Part shown: positions 1-10,196 of the stretch, one piece after another | Position numbering within the stretch: the first letter of the stretch is position 1 | Layout of the letters: the number at the start of each line of letters is the position of its first letter | Assembly: GCA_025331125.1 (NCBI GenBank) | Contig: JAOALB010000088.1 | Coordinates: 1 to 64,000, forward strand | Length of the DNA stretch: 64,000 nucleotides | Direction of reading: 5' to 3' | From: Mycogone perniciosa | Taxonomy: Eukaryota > Ascomycota > Sordariomycetes > Hypocreales > Hypocreaceae | Notes under the pieces: model-generated | Database searches by the model: none | The model's input: only the letters and a program-made list of their open reading frames with translations | Told to the model about the DNA's origin: nothing | Translations under genes and position numbers: made by a program

Positions 1-12
1 CTCTTCCGATCT
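1..12. other. Illumina adapter remnant at contig edge
   Basis: The first 12 bases are CTCTTCCGATCT, the exact 3' end shared by the Illumina TruSeq read 1 and read 2 adapters. A chance match at base 1 is very unlikely. It is best read as untrimmed adapter, marking a contig end, and not as genomic sequence. Confidence 0.9.
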
Positions 13-85
13 CCTTATCTCGTATGCCCCCGTTGATGGTGACAAAGCATTGTGGTTTTCGTCAAGAAGTTCAAATATATAATCA

Positions 86-1728
86 TCAGGGTTTAGGTTG
101 TGTGATGGTTTCATAATGGAGGTCCTTCAGGGCCTTGAATCGGGCAAGGTGATTCATCATATGCGCGATCTTGGCTCCGGCATATTTGTCATCAATAGAT
201 ATTGCTGGTACTCGGGGCACCCTCTTGTCTTGATTGTCTCTAATCTCAAGGGCGCCGTTGTTGAGCGAAACCATGAAGTTGCAAGTGGGACTGATGGTGC
301 TGTTGAGCATGGAGCATGTTGAAAATCTTGGAGTCTTCATGATCCTATTCTCTAGCTCAGTGATGACAGATCGGAATTCATCAGCATTTTCGTCTGCGGG
401 TATAGACGGAAGTTTCACAACCTGTGTGGATGGAAACCACCAGACATCGAGGACCAGCAGACTTCCCTCCTTGATCACATCGTCCGGCAGCTCATCCGAA
501 TAGATCAGAGTCGCCTCAGACTGGAACATAAACGTTTGACTGATGCGTACCTTGAGGGTTGTTGTCGTGGCTTCAGCGCAAGGCTCACCTGGCATCGTTA
601 CTGTTGGATTTGGGCCTGTGATCTCCGTGGGATCCTCGATGCACTTGTACATAGCACCCACAGTCACGCCCTGTGCGGCCCCCACGTTGAGGTGGAAACG
701 TTTGGTGTTGGAACCAGCCGTTGATAAGACCTTGACAACATAGCAGGTGGCATGTTGGATGAATTTCTGGTCGCCAAAGAACTCATAGAAACTGTCACCG
801 TGGAGGACAGGAGTCTGCGGTGATGCCAGGTCCATTGTCTTGATCCGTGACTTGACATGCTGTGCAAGCTTTGCGTATGTGGGACGATATTTGCCAGACT
901 GGGCACTAACGAGATGCAGCATCCAATGCGTTAGGATGCCGTTCTTTTCTTTTTCGTTGAAAGCGTACTCTCCCGCTCTCTGGTTCAGTTGGCACGCTGT
1001 GAGTACTGTGCATCCTTCGGGGTTTGAAAGCCAAGATCGCTTCACACTCGCATTTCTCCCCCCAGAATGTGAATCTTCATCGGTGTAGGTATCATTCTCT
1101 TGCAGGTCCTGGCTTCTGCTGCTGCCGACGCAGCAGCAGCTTCGTCACTGTCGAGGAATGACTCATCGGGTGCGCCATCTTTGGAAGTCCGTAGTGTGAT
1201 GCCGTCGTCGTTTCGGAATCCGTTGCCCGAGTAGCAGCTGTCAAGGGTTATGCTAACCCGAACCTTTTTTGTCTCGACCAGGTTCCTAACCCAGACGCCG
1301 AGCTGGAAACCTGTAAGATATGCACCGCCATTCATCACGTCGGTAAGAGCCAGGGCTGTTCCGGTTATGGCGTCACCAGCAATCTCTTCAGAGACTTTGA
1401 GTTTCTCGCGCAAGATCCCGTGTCCAGAATAGTGAATGTGGACGAGGTCTCCTGGTTTGACCTGTTGAGTGATGGTCTCCAACTTTCTCTTGATGTTATT
1501 GAAAGTTGGCCAGGTCGTTTCATCCGTTTCGGTTGGTTTATTGCTGTTTTTGTTGCCGTCATACGAAGCCGTAAGTTTCTCGATGTTCTGCACGCAAATC
1601 TTTTCTAGGTACTTTTCGATCAGGGAGACATCGCGTACGCATCCTCGGAGATGATCAAAGTGGACATGTCTTTTATCCCCCTGAAAGTAGAAGTCGACTC
1701 CGATCAGAAGCGCCCATTTGTTTGACAT
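86..1728 (-). pseudogene. Caspase-domain (metacaspase-like) protein, frameshifted
   Basis: Clan CD cysteine peptidase of the fungal caspase/metacaspase type. The N-terminal part starts at ATG 1728 (an upstream TTG in frame is not needed) with KWALLIGVDFY, the usual first beta strand. The catalytic dyad is present: HYSGHG (His103) and LDSCYSG (Cys165). This frame stops at 1042. The downstream half, GCTVLTACQLNQRAGE and the rest to a stop at 86, lies in another frame that is open only from about 1144 downwards. The reading frame must therefore shift within 1044-1147, which contains a GCT/GCA-rich stretch and a G6 run (minus strand). No GT-AG pair of plausible intron size fits there. Full length would be about 545 residues, normal for such proteins. 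Either a real frameshift or an assembly error; the dyad is intact. The substrate is unknown. Confidence 0.75.
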
Positions 1729-3233
1729 CTCGTCATGCGTCAACAGTTGTGAGAAATCGATGGTGGTTCAACGAACTGGAAACAGAAGCGAAGTGTGTTT
1801 TTATATAGATAGCCACAGACACTCTAAAATTTATGTGCCTATACAAGTTGGAGGGATTTGTGGTTGCCTTGAAGGGTCAACGACACCATTCCGCCAAACA
1901 GTTGGCTGCCTTTCGGGTTCGGTGAGAATTGTGAGCCACTTAAAATTATCTTTCGGTCAATGACCTCCTATCACATATCTCAAGTAACATCAAATGTGAA
2001 ATGCTTGCCAAGCAGCGGCTCCGGAACGAATAATATACCCAAATACTATAGTAACTGTGACGCCGTTGCGTGGCTGCCCAACCTCCCATGACTCTGAGCG
2101 GAGTGACCTGTAAGGCAACGAATCTCAGGTGACCTTAATGGAGCTTGACTCACAGCCTCATATCGTAGATCCACATGCACACTCCAGCCTATCAGTACTA
2201 TGCACTACTCCGTACTTCGTACTTACACCACGGCATGTGTATGTATCCTAGTCCTTTTCTTGAGCCTCAACTCAGTGTACACACCACCCCACCGCCCCCA
2301 CCACCATCCCTACTCCAAGGCAAAATAAACATACTTTACAACAGAACTCCGAGTTACAAACTCAAGGCATATATAGATAAATGGAATTTCGGTATTGTTA
2401 TCAGGGAATATGTGTCTATCTAATTTATGGAGAACCTTTATTCCTGCGAAGTGCTCAGGTCACTCTCATTATTGTGTCTGGATATCTCGGAATTCAAGAG
2501 GTGAACAAGGCGCGGGGATTTCATCCCCTGCTATAAGCCACTAAGCCCGCCGAAACAGATGCCTCGGCAAGAGGGGGGGATGAGGCTCTGGATAGTAATC
2601 ATTTTGTCTATCCCAGTCAACGCCCTGCTCTGTCAAGGGGACAAGTGAGGCAGTAGGGCAGCAAGGCAACAAGGCAGTAGATTAGGGCTGAGAGCATGTG
2701 AGACATGTACCCACCATCCATCACATCACGTTGGTGAGCGCCAGAGCTATAGCTGTTATGGCACAGTCAATGCTTTATCGGGGCTACGAGTATGGTCCAG
2801 CGCGGTCGAATAAATAGAGAGTGTGATGGGAAAGGGCTATTTTTGTACAAGTACTTGCCAGCTGAATGAGTCAAATCTGCCAAGTCTAGTGGGCAGACCG
2901 AACGCTTATGGTCGATCAAGAAAGGAATAGATTGGCAGTGAGGGGAGCATTTTCTATGTGGAGGTAATCTGATAGCGAGATTCTTTGACTAATAGAGTTT
3001 TGGCATGTTGTCTGTTGTGTTGGAGCATTTTCAGTAAACAACCGCTGCATAGGAGTTTTCTACAGTAATGAAAGTTATCTGTGGTAATCATATTTGGCTG
3101 TAGTGATATATATGTTTTGTAGTAGCTTCAATTCGACCGTAAAGATGTTCAACTACCGGAATCACATTTCTTGGTCGTTTAGGTAGAGCAGATGATAGGT
3201 ATATCAGTGTTTGTAAACTCCTTCTAACCCTTG
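1729..3233. other. Intergenic region with one gene relic
   Basis: No convincing gene. It holds the caspase relic at about 2710-2770 and GGCAG/AAGGCAAC-type low-complexity sequence at about 2645-2690. Near 2206-2225 there are short TACTCCGTACTTCGTA-type motifs that recur in other intergenic spaces of this window. Confidence 0.6.
2710..2770 (-). pseudogene. Caspase gene relic
   Basis: About 60 bases match the caspase gene at 1325-1375 at roughly 80-85% by eye. On the minus strand both encode the ALALT(D/N)VM segment that lies between the catalytic His and Cys. Here the frame ends directly after VM in a TGA, and I see no similarity on either side. It looks like the remains of a second, deleted caspase copy. 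Confidence 0.5.
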
Positions 3234-3452
3234 TCACTCATTTCCTGTGATGCTGGCGCTCTTGAGCGGACCAAAACTACCCTTGGCTTTCCCTTTGGGT
3301 GCTAAATGATTCCTACAGTAGTGGTTGACGTTTTTGACGACTTTAGTTGAGGTATCACACCGCAATGACAGATCAGCCCAACTGGGGCACTGCAACCACC
3401 GACCCTTCCGCTCGCATCCACAGCTATACTTATAATAATATTGGTAGCACAT
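3234..3452 (-). CDS. Small Cys-rich fungal protein of unknown function
   Basis: A 72-residue frame from ATG 3452, starting MCYQYYYKYSCGCERKG and carrying eight or so Cys/His positions (CGC, QC, RC, HYC, NH). This spacing, an opening C...Y.CGC followed by C, C and C..H, resembles a group of short uncharacterised proteins common in Aspergillus and Penicillium; that likeness is from memory and unverified. Just upstream on the same strand there is a good GTAATC...CTAACAG pair (about 3521 to 3473), which would be a 49-nt intron in the 5' leader or an earlier exon. Upstream coding could not be joined in frame. A metal-binding role is possible but is only inference. Confidence 0.4.
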   Translation of the reverse strand: MCYQYYYKYSCGCERKGRWLQCPSWADLSLRCDTSTKVVKNVNHYCRNHLAPKGKAKGSFGPLKSASITGNE

Positions 3453-4504
3453 TGTATTCGCCCTAACCACTGTTAGGATACAATCATTGCCCAAGTTGAT
3501 AGGAGCAGAATAGATTACCTGGCGATCTCCGATGTATTTAGCATGCCTGGTGTATCGCCGATGGTGTCTGCTGTCTGGTCTGTGGCGTTACCATTGTTAG
3601 TGTTGAGTACCAAGTAACTGACGTAAACAACAAGTCCTATGTCCGCTAGGGCCAAGCAAAGCTGTTACTCTCATAAAGTTTCGTGCACTCACCTCCGGAC
3701 TTGATTTTCCTCTCCCGCAGCTTGTTAACGGATAGTCTTCGTCGTCGTCGTCGTCGTCGCTGAAGTTGTCTGGTGGACCTACAACTGGGTCAGTCAGGCG
3801 TTCAACAAGGCGGGAAAGGGTAGAGGACTCTGAACCTGTAAAAATGGCGAGTGTAGGCAATGAATAGTGAGATACGGAGCTCTAGTACCATGTGAATTTG
3901 AGGAAGAAGAGGAAAATAAAGAAGAGAAGAAGAGGCAGGGAAAACAGGGGGGGTTTTATTCCTTCCTTACCTTTAATCGGGTATTAATTGCCGTCTTCAT
4001 TAATCTCATAAGAGTCTTTTTGGCTCACGGCAGGAATAATAGGGTCCAGGGTCGGGCAACTTTCTCCTCCAGGCACAGCTCCTACCCAAAACTACAACTA
4101 CATCGCGATACTAATCTTTCTAGCTACGACAACACCAAAAAGAAAGTCCAACACTATATTATCCATCATTTAAAGCAGCAAAACGGACCAACTGTCAGTA
4201 AACACTCCAACGTATGGCTAGTGATTGTGGTGGCTTGTTGGAAAAACGCCTGATTAATGAAGCAAATCCGGAAGCTATACTTTATCCTCAGTTAGCACCT
4301 TCTTTCAAAGCCGCTTTCTAGTATTGCTTAATAAAACATCATGTTTTTCCTATCGTTTACCAGCAATAGACGCCTCTCTTTCGTGATTTCGATCTCTGAT
4401 GGCGGCTAGATGACTCCCAGGCTGCGAGCGATCAAACACGACGAAGATCACCTCTCTGTTGAGGAATGCCCAGTATTTGTCGCGTAACACGGTTACGTAG
4501 TCAG

Positions 4505-4585
4505 ACTTAATACACCTCAGACAATAACAACCTCCCTTGCATACCCAATTCCTAATTATTCCGACAAGACCGACGTTATCCGACA
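4505..4585 (-). repeat. Dispersed repeat, copy 1
   Basis: The reverse complement of this stretch matches 24384-24470 at about 85% by eye, with one 3-base gap. The shared core includes GGAATAATTAGGAA and GGGTATGCAAGGGAG. The two copies are in opposite orientation 20 kb apart. This is probably a fragment of a dispersed mobile element; no ends or coding capacity can be seen. Confidence 0.65.
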
Positions 4586-4727
4586 GTATTATTATCACTG
4601 CTTTTGCCAGCTAGGCGGGGAAGAAGTTACTGTTTACCCGTACCTTCGGTGACTAACTGAGAAGTGAAACAGATAAATGGATAAAAGTGAGTCACGGAAA
4701 GGGAATAGATTGTTGAGGAGCTTGGCA

Positions 4728-4747
4728 TCCCTCGGAATTCCGAGGGA
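4728..4747. repeat. 20-bp perfect palindrome
   Basis: TCCCTCGGAATTCCGAGGGA reads the same on both strands, with an EcoRI site at its centre. It stands alone between genes; it could be a dimeric factor site or the fused ends of an excised element. Neither is shown. Confidence 0.5.
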
Positions 4748-5073
4748 CGAACCCCCCAGGATGATGTTCGTATTGTGTTGTGTTTGCACAAAATACGATG
4801 TCACTTTACGATACGACAAATCATATTCCCCTGTCCCCCTTCCTTCAGTTCGTATCCGTCATCAGATCTCGTGTATTTAAGTAGCAGCCTCTTCCCACAT
4901 AGTTTGCAACAGCATCAGGGTCGAAGAGTCCTGATTACAATCATTCCTCTGGTTACGAATGTGTCCTCATACTGTCGTCATATGATTGATGTCAAGACTA
5001 GCTCGAGTCCTCTTTCAATCGCCATTGACATTTTGGTGTTACTAATCTAACATCAGTTTCCGTTGTTTTCAAT

Positions 5074-7375
5074 ATGCATTCAAAGCATGACCACTGGGAT
5101 ACTTCTCGCCATCTTTGGCATGAAATGAACGGCATCGGTCCTAAGGATGTGCTGTTGGTAACGGGTCAGGACCTAAGTGTGGCTCAGGTAGTCGCGGTGT
5201 CCAAGTATATAAAATCACTTCACATTTGTCCATGATCAGATATTAACTTGTCATTTCTGACTGCAGAGGAAAATGTATTCCCCAGCTACCAGACGACGAT
5301 GTTCTTCAATCGCGTATCAAAAGCAGTGTGGAGGAGTTGGAGTTATATCTAGCAAGAGGCAACACCGTCTATGGTAAGAAGGCAGCTGACAGCATTCATC
5401 CTTCAAACATGCCATGAGCTGATATTTTCGGATCTCACCAGGCGTCAACACCGGCTTTGGAGGAAGTGCCGATTCCAGGACAACGCAAATGAAGAAACTC
5501 CAGGTGGCCTTGCTGCAACTGACTCAAAGTGGCGTGCTGCTTAACTCTGACAAAAGCTCCGATGCGTCACCCGCAAGCCACTCTAGTGTGTCACACGCGA
5601 TGCCCACATCTTGGGTGCGCGCGACGATGATTGTCAGATGCAATGCCACTGCACGAGGACACTCAGCCGTAACTTTGGAAGTCCTAGAGACCATTCTGGC
5701 TCTACTGCGTCACGGCCTCACCCCAGTGATCCCATTACGCGGCACTGTGTCTGCCTCGGGAGACCTGATGCCGTTGGCTTACATCGCTGGTGTTCTCGAG
5801 GGGAGCCCAGATATCGCCGTGCGGAACAAGGACGGTTCTCTAACGAGTGCCAAAGATGCTCTGGCGATAGCCAACTTACGCCGCATTACCTTTGGGCCGA
5901 AGGAGGCTCTTGGTCTGGTCAACGGCACGGCACCGTCGGCTGCGCTGGCCAGTCTGGTTATATATGATGCCCATCAACTTGCCGTGTTGGTGCAGGCCCT
6001 GACGGCAATGGCAGTTGAGGCCCTTCTGGGCAACTCTGAGAGCTTCCATCCCTTCATTGCTCTGGTGAGACCGCATGACGGTCAGGTTGAGGCTAGCCGC
6101 AACATTCGACGCTTACTCTAGAATTCTTCTTTCGCTCAGGGGGTCCGAAACGAGAAGAACTGCAACCCAGTCGGTCTGGCACAGGACCGGTATGCCCTCC
6201 GGAGTGCTCCACAATGGATCGGGCCCCAGCTTGAGGACTTGATGTTGGCTCATCGACAGGTCGCTCAAGAGCTCAACTCCTCGGCTGATAATCCTCTGGT
6301 TGATGTAGATAACAGGGAGGTATACAATGGCGCAAACTTCCAAGCGGCAGCCGTCACATCGGCCATGGAAAAGTCTCGCCTTGCACATCAAATGCTCGGG
6401 AAGCTACTATTTGCCCAGTCCACTGAGATTATCAACCCCAGTCTTAACAACGGTCTACCAACCAACTTGGCCTCTGATGATCCTAGCACCTCCTTTACTG
6501 CCAAGGGGGTTGACATCAACATGGCTGCCTACATGTCTGAGCTGGCTTTCCTCGCAAGCCCCGTAAGCTCACACGTCCAGGCAGCCGAGATGCATAACCA
6601 GTCCATCAATTCGCTGGCATTTATATCGGCGCGCATGACACAGCAGGCTGTGGAGCTGGTCTCGTTGATGGCTTCGTCCAGTCTCTTTACTGGCTGCCAG
6701 GCCCTGGACCTGCGCGCCCTGCAGAGAAACTTCTTTGACACACTGCCGTCCATAGTCAGCGAGGTAAATGAAGTAGCTTTCGCGACTTGCTTTGGCGCGG
6801 AGGAGCTCGCCAGTCTAAACAGCCAAGTCATCAGTCGAATTGAAGAGGCCTGGAAGGACGCCTCACGACTAGACGTGGCTGATCGATTTGACAAGGTCGT
6901 CGAGAGTGTTCTCCCAGTGCTCATCTGGTCGCTTCAAGGATGCCAGTCGGAACCGACGACGGCCTTGATGGGTGGCGTAGGATTGCTTCAGAGCTGGGAG
7001 GAGGCATTCCGTCCCCGTCTTGCTGCTGTATATGAGGATACACTTGCTCGATTCCAAAAGTCTCCCAACACTACGCAGTACCTGGGTGTCGGGTCTTGTG
7101 CACTTTACAGTGCTGTGCGGGACGACCTCAAGGTTCCCTTCCATCTTGGGGTCACTGACCACCCAGTTGGATTCGACGACCATGGGGAGCCTGGGCGAAG
7201 TCGTAGAACGGTTGGATCCTGGATCTCTATCATCTATGAGGCACTCTTGGAGGGAAAAATTACGGATGCTCTGTATAGAGCTGCGGAAGACGCGCCGGGG
7301 TTTAATGAAACCCAAAACAATAAATCCAAGAGTAGCAGAGTTTATATTGGCAAAGATCAAGGCAATGGACCTTAG
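5074..7375 (+). pseudogene. Phenylalanine ammonia-lyase (PAL/HAL family) with in-frame TAG
   Basis: Aromatic amino-acid lyase, expected to deaminate phenylalanine to trans-cinnamate. Exons 5074-5204, 5267-5373 and 5442-7375 join in phase (GTATAT...CTGCAG and GTAAGA...CACCAG introns) to 723 codons, the usual fungal PAL length. Visible hallmarks are VYGVNTGFGG with the catalytic Tyr, the MIO-forming Ala184-Ser185-Gly186 within GTVSASGDLMPLAYIAG, and a late GSWISIIYEALLEGKI. Codon 306 (6119-6121) is TAG between IRRLL and NSSFAQG, where the family has LL-x-x-S-x-F. The frame is identical before and after and nothing else is damaged. CAG to TAG would be a CpA to TpA change. A 42-nt intron ending at this TAG is conceivable but its donor is poor and it would delete a conserved segment. 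Probably inactive as a full-length enzyme. Confidence 0.85.
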
Positions 7376-7599
7376 AGGAATGTATCCGGGGGCACTATAG
7401 TTCATACCGACGGACGGAGTAAGGGCTCTCAGAGTGGCCCATTAAACCGAGATGAAATTATAATGCGATAATATATTCGCCTTGAGGCCACGCCTTCTGT
7501 AAAGGATTTATGAATACTTAATGTAAGGTGACTCCATCACGTCTACATAACTCTAGTGACATTCGGACACACCATCTAGCAGTCAAAGTAACACATCTC

Positions 7600-7730
7600 G
7601 CAATACAGAGTGCACCTTACGTGTGGCACAATAAATCAAAAGAGGGAACTGTAGTCCTTATTCACGGCTCCTTCTCCTCACTCCACACCTTCGACTTTGT
7701 CGCCCCTCGCCTGGCCAAATATCATCTTCA
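7600..7730 (+). pseudogene. Alpha/beta-hydrolase N-terminal relic
   Basis: About 40 codons read like the start of an alpha/beta-hydrolase: a tryptophan-containing strand, then TVVLIHGSFSSLHTFDFVAP, which carries the HG oxyanion-hole motif, then RLAKYHL. No ATG is well placed, and the frame degenerates into A-rich sequence at 7736 with no nucleophile elbow (GxSxG) following. This is a gene remnant; the original specificity cannot be told. Confidence 0.45.
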
Positions 7731-8666
7731 TTGCCGAAAAAAAGGAGAGAATTGAAGAAATTAAAAAGAGAAAGCTGTCAGAGTTCAATCTGGGAGAGCA
7801 ATAATGCATCTGTTGCGATACTGGTTATTGCAAGTTTGCTGTTACTCATGGGTTTGAATGTAGTTGTCACCCAGAACACAAACTAAGTCGTCCTTTCAGT
7901 TAAAGCGTCTTTTGGCCTCTATCACCCTCATCTTCTAACTTTTGGCTTTCTTTTAGTATTTGATGTCGCGCCTCCATTTATCATCCAGATTGTCTGAGCT
8001 TCCAGACTCCTCACTGTTGCCATCTCTGTGGACGTCGGAACCTCTTTCGAGATTCAGTAGTACCCGGGGGATTAGGAGAACTAAATTTAGAATGATCTCT
8101 GTATTCTGGTGCTACTAGTAGTCGGTTGTAAATGTGAGCAGAGACTCAGTAGATGTTGTCTCCACTGGGGATGGTCCATCCATTAAGGGGTCTTGCGACA
8201 GGGGTAGACTGGGCCAACTGGATTTCTGCCAATAGCCTGGATGGGCTCATACCTCTTACTTTTATCAGTGAGTAGAAGAAGCTCCGTTATCAACCGTGGC
8301 ATATAACTCTCTGCCGGTGCGCTGTAGTTTACTTCAGGTGGCTTGGTATAGTTAGAATAGAGACCTCAGTCGAGCGCTAAGCATCATCACATCGTCTGGT
8401 AGAAAATATTTTAGCCAAGTTACGGCGACTGTCTTTTTTTATATCTATTGCCTTTCCGAGTTCACACTTATCAATGGTCAATCAATCAAGAAGCTGGCTC
8501 ATGTATCGTGGATGCTGGTATGTTGGCCATTCAGGGGCTATTATCAGCAAACATCAAAAGAGACTGGAAATTCCCGTCTATTCCATAATTACATCCGTTT
8601 GATACGCTCAAAGCGTTCGGTATACGTTACAATAGCCGCCCCGCATAACTCTGGCGTTTTCGGTTG

Positions 8667-8742
8667 TCCGTCACCTGGCGTTGTGTGCTGCCCGCCACTT
8701 GGCCTCCCACCACCTGACGTCCCACCACTTCACCTCCACGAC
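8667..8742 (+). repeat. Degenerate short tandem repeat
   Basis: Four or five imperfect units of about 14-15 bases of the type CCACYTGRCSTCCC, for example CCACTTGGCCTCCCA and CCACCTGACGTCCCA. No larger context explains it. Confidence 0.4.
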
Positions 8743-8820
8743 AGCTGTCAACACTCCAAAGGTACATAATATATAATTTACCATCCCCTTTCAACAGCGA
8801 GTCAAAACTGAAAGTGAATA

Positions 8821-9096
8821 GCGCAGTAGTTAGGGTTTAGGAGAACTCAGGGGGGGCCCGAGTTCGACTTCACCACAGACCCTCGTCTTTTCGCGGAAGG
8901 GATTCTCAGACACGACCCCCAGCCCTGGCCTGCACATAGATGCCCTCTCTATGGAAAAGCGGCGACCGAGCTGGGATCAGTTGCAAAGTAAGTACCCCAG
9001 CGAAAGCAGGGGCGCGCTGTAGCATCACCGCTGTATCCGGACAAGAGTGATGGCAGGGCGTTGAAGACGGCCCGGGGAACGGGCCTTCTTTTTTTC
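8821..9096 (+). ncRNA. Candidate pol III transcript or tRNA-derived SINE
   Basis: A 276-bp GC-rich island in AT-rich surroundings. It begins with a tRNA-like head: TAGTTAGGGTTTAGG resembles an A box, and GAGTTCGACTT about 35 bases later resembles a B box. It ends in a perfect hairpin (GGCCCG, loop GGGAA, CGGGCC, 9069-9085) followed at once by TTCTTTTTTT, which would stop pol III. A TATATAA lies about 50 bases upstream (about 8769). The body has no open frame. I could not match it to SRP, RNase P, U3 or spliceosomal RNA hallmarks. It could be a SINE, a degenerate tRNA gene or a lineage-specific RNA. Confidence 0.3.
9069..9096 (+). terminator. Hairpin plus T-run
   Basis: A six-pair G/C stem with a five-base loop is followed by a run of T broken by one C. 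The T-run is a normal pol III stop; the preceding stem gives it an unusual, bacterial-like look. Confidence 0.4.
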
Positions 9097-10196
9097 ACTT
9101 TTTGAAGCTTGCTTGAGTTACTTGGTGATGTTTTTTTTTACCAGCCCTGTATATTCACGTCCACAATTCCCCCTGAGTGATAGGCGAGTGCGTAACTGCA
9201 CCTTAGTATATTTGAAGAAAGTGGAGATACTAGAAGATGCAGATAAACTTGTTTACCCACTGCTTAAGTTAAAGTAAGCAATACTACGAAAATTGCCCTG
9301 CCCCTTTTGACTGATCTTTATTGCGCCTACTTGGCTTTCTATTCTGTGAACGGCCTTGGCAGGACAGGATCCTAAATATATTATATATCCTCCCCTATAT
9401 GCAATGGTTTAGTGTACTCGGTGGGATTCTAGTGTTGGTTAACAAGAGAGCTTGGTTAAAGTGGATTAATGGAATAATAATCCTTTGGAGTTCTTTTACT
9501 CTAAGTGTCTTCACTTCTTTTTTCTTTAGTAATCGCGTATTAATGCCGAGTTATGAATTACCATACTTACTCTTCCCTAGTCATTCATTCACCTCCCGCA
9601 GTACCAAGTCCCTAAAGTTTTGATCATCATCCTCACAACTCTACTGCATCAACAAGGCTACAGCGCTCAGACTCAGTTACTGTCCTTTGATTGCGCCCCC
9701 GACTGTGGAGATATATCTGTATTTGAAATACAGCTATAATGATTGGTGGTTTTTGGAGGGTTTTTTAACCATTTTTCTTACTATTACCGGTAGTGGCTTA
9801 AAGTCATGCACGCGGCCACAATTAATCCTCCGTAGCTTCTTATCATGTCGGACCACAATGACGATGTCTGCCCTATAGCATCAGACGATCCTCTTTCTCA
9901 CCTTCTGCTCTCCTTTTACTCAGAAAATCATTCACGACTCTGCGACACTCACGCAACTCATGCTTTCAAGACATTGATCGATCCGCATCTCCCTCTTTTT
10001 TTTCACGATTTTCTTCAGCGGCTGACGCGGGGCTTTCACCTCGTAACCCCGCCCCCGCTTGCGCTATCGCTTCCGCTATCGCTTCCCCCTCGCATCTTCG
10101 AATCGACGCGTCCAAAAACAAGTTATGATATAATAGATAATACTCGACGCGTTTCACGACAGTGTGCAGTGGATAGAAAGCACAGCAGCATCAACA

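Larger units (their letters stand above)
3861..5073. other. Intergenic region with dispersed repeat and palindrome
   Basis: No supported gene. A purine-rich stretch lies at 3895-3955. The minus-strand copy of a dispersed repeat is at 4505-4585, and a 20-nt perfect palindrome at 4728-4747. Confidence 0.55.
7376..10196. other. Gene-poor intergenic region
   Basis: No intact gene seen. Contents: a hydrolase scrap at about 7600-7730, a short degenerate tandem repeat at 8667-8742, a candidate pol III transcript at 8821-9096, and AT-rich unique sequence at 9200-9850. The last 350 bases before the siderophore gene are its likely promoter and leader. Confidence 0.6.

Noticed and set aside
3597..3860. 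Frame with an Asp run (minus strand) as a separate gene
   Set aside because: It begins at TTG, has no ATG nearby, and its GTGAGT donor leads to no acceptor of plausible distance in phase.
3867..4253. 128-codon plus-strand frame
   Set aside because: Low-complexity Glu/Lys start, no domain or homologue-like pattern, sits in AT-rich intergenic sequence.
6080..6121. 42-nt intron removing the PAL stop codon
   Set aside because: Donor GTCAGG is poor and the removed segment is conserved in PAL; a nonsense mutation is the simpler reading, but RNA data should decide.
8827..8841. Minus-strand CCTAAACCCTAACT as a telomerase RNA template
   Set aside because: The spacing fits a plant-type TTTAGGG and not the fungal TTAGGG repeat, and no telomerase RNA features were seen.
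9321..9623. Hydrophobic 100-codon frame
   Set aside because: AT-rich composition alone gives Phe/Ile/Leu-rich peptides; no splice or promoter support.
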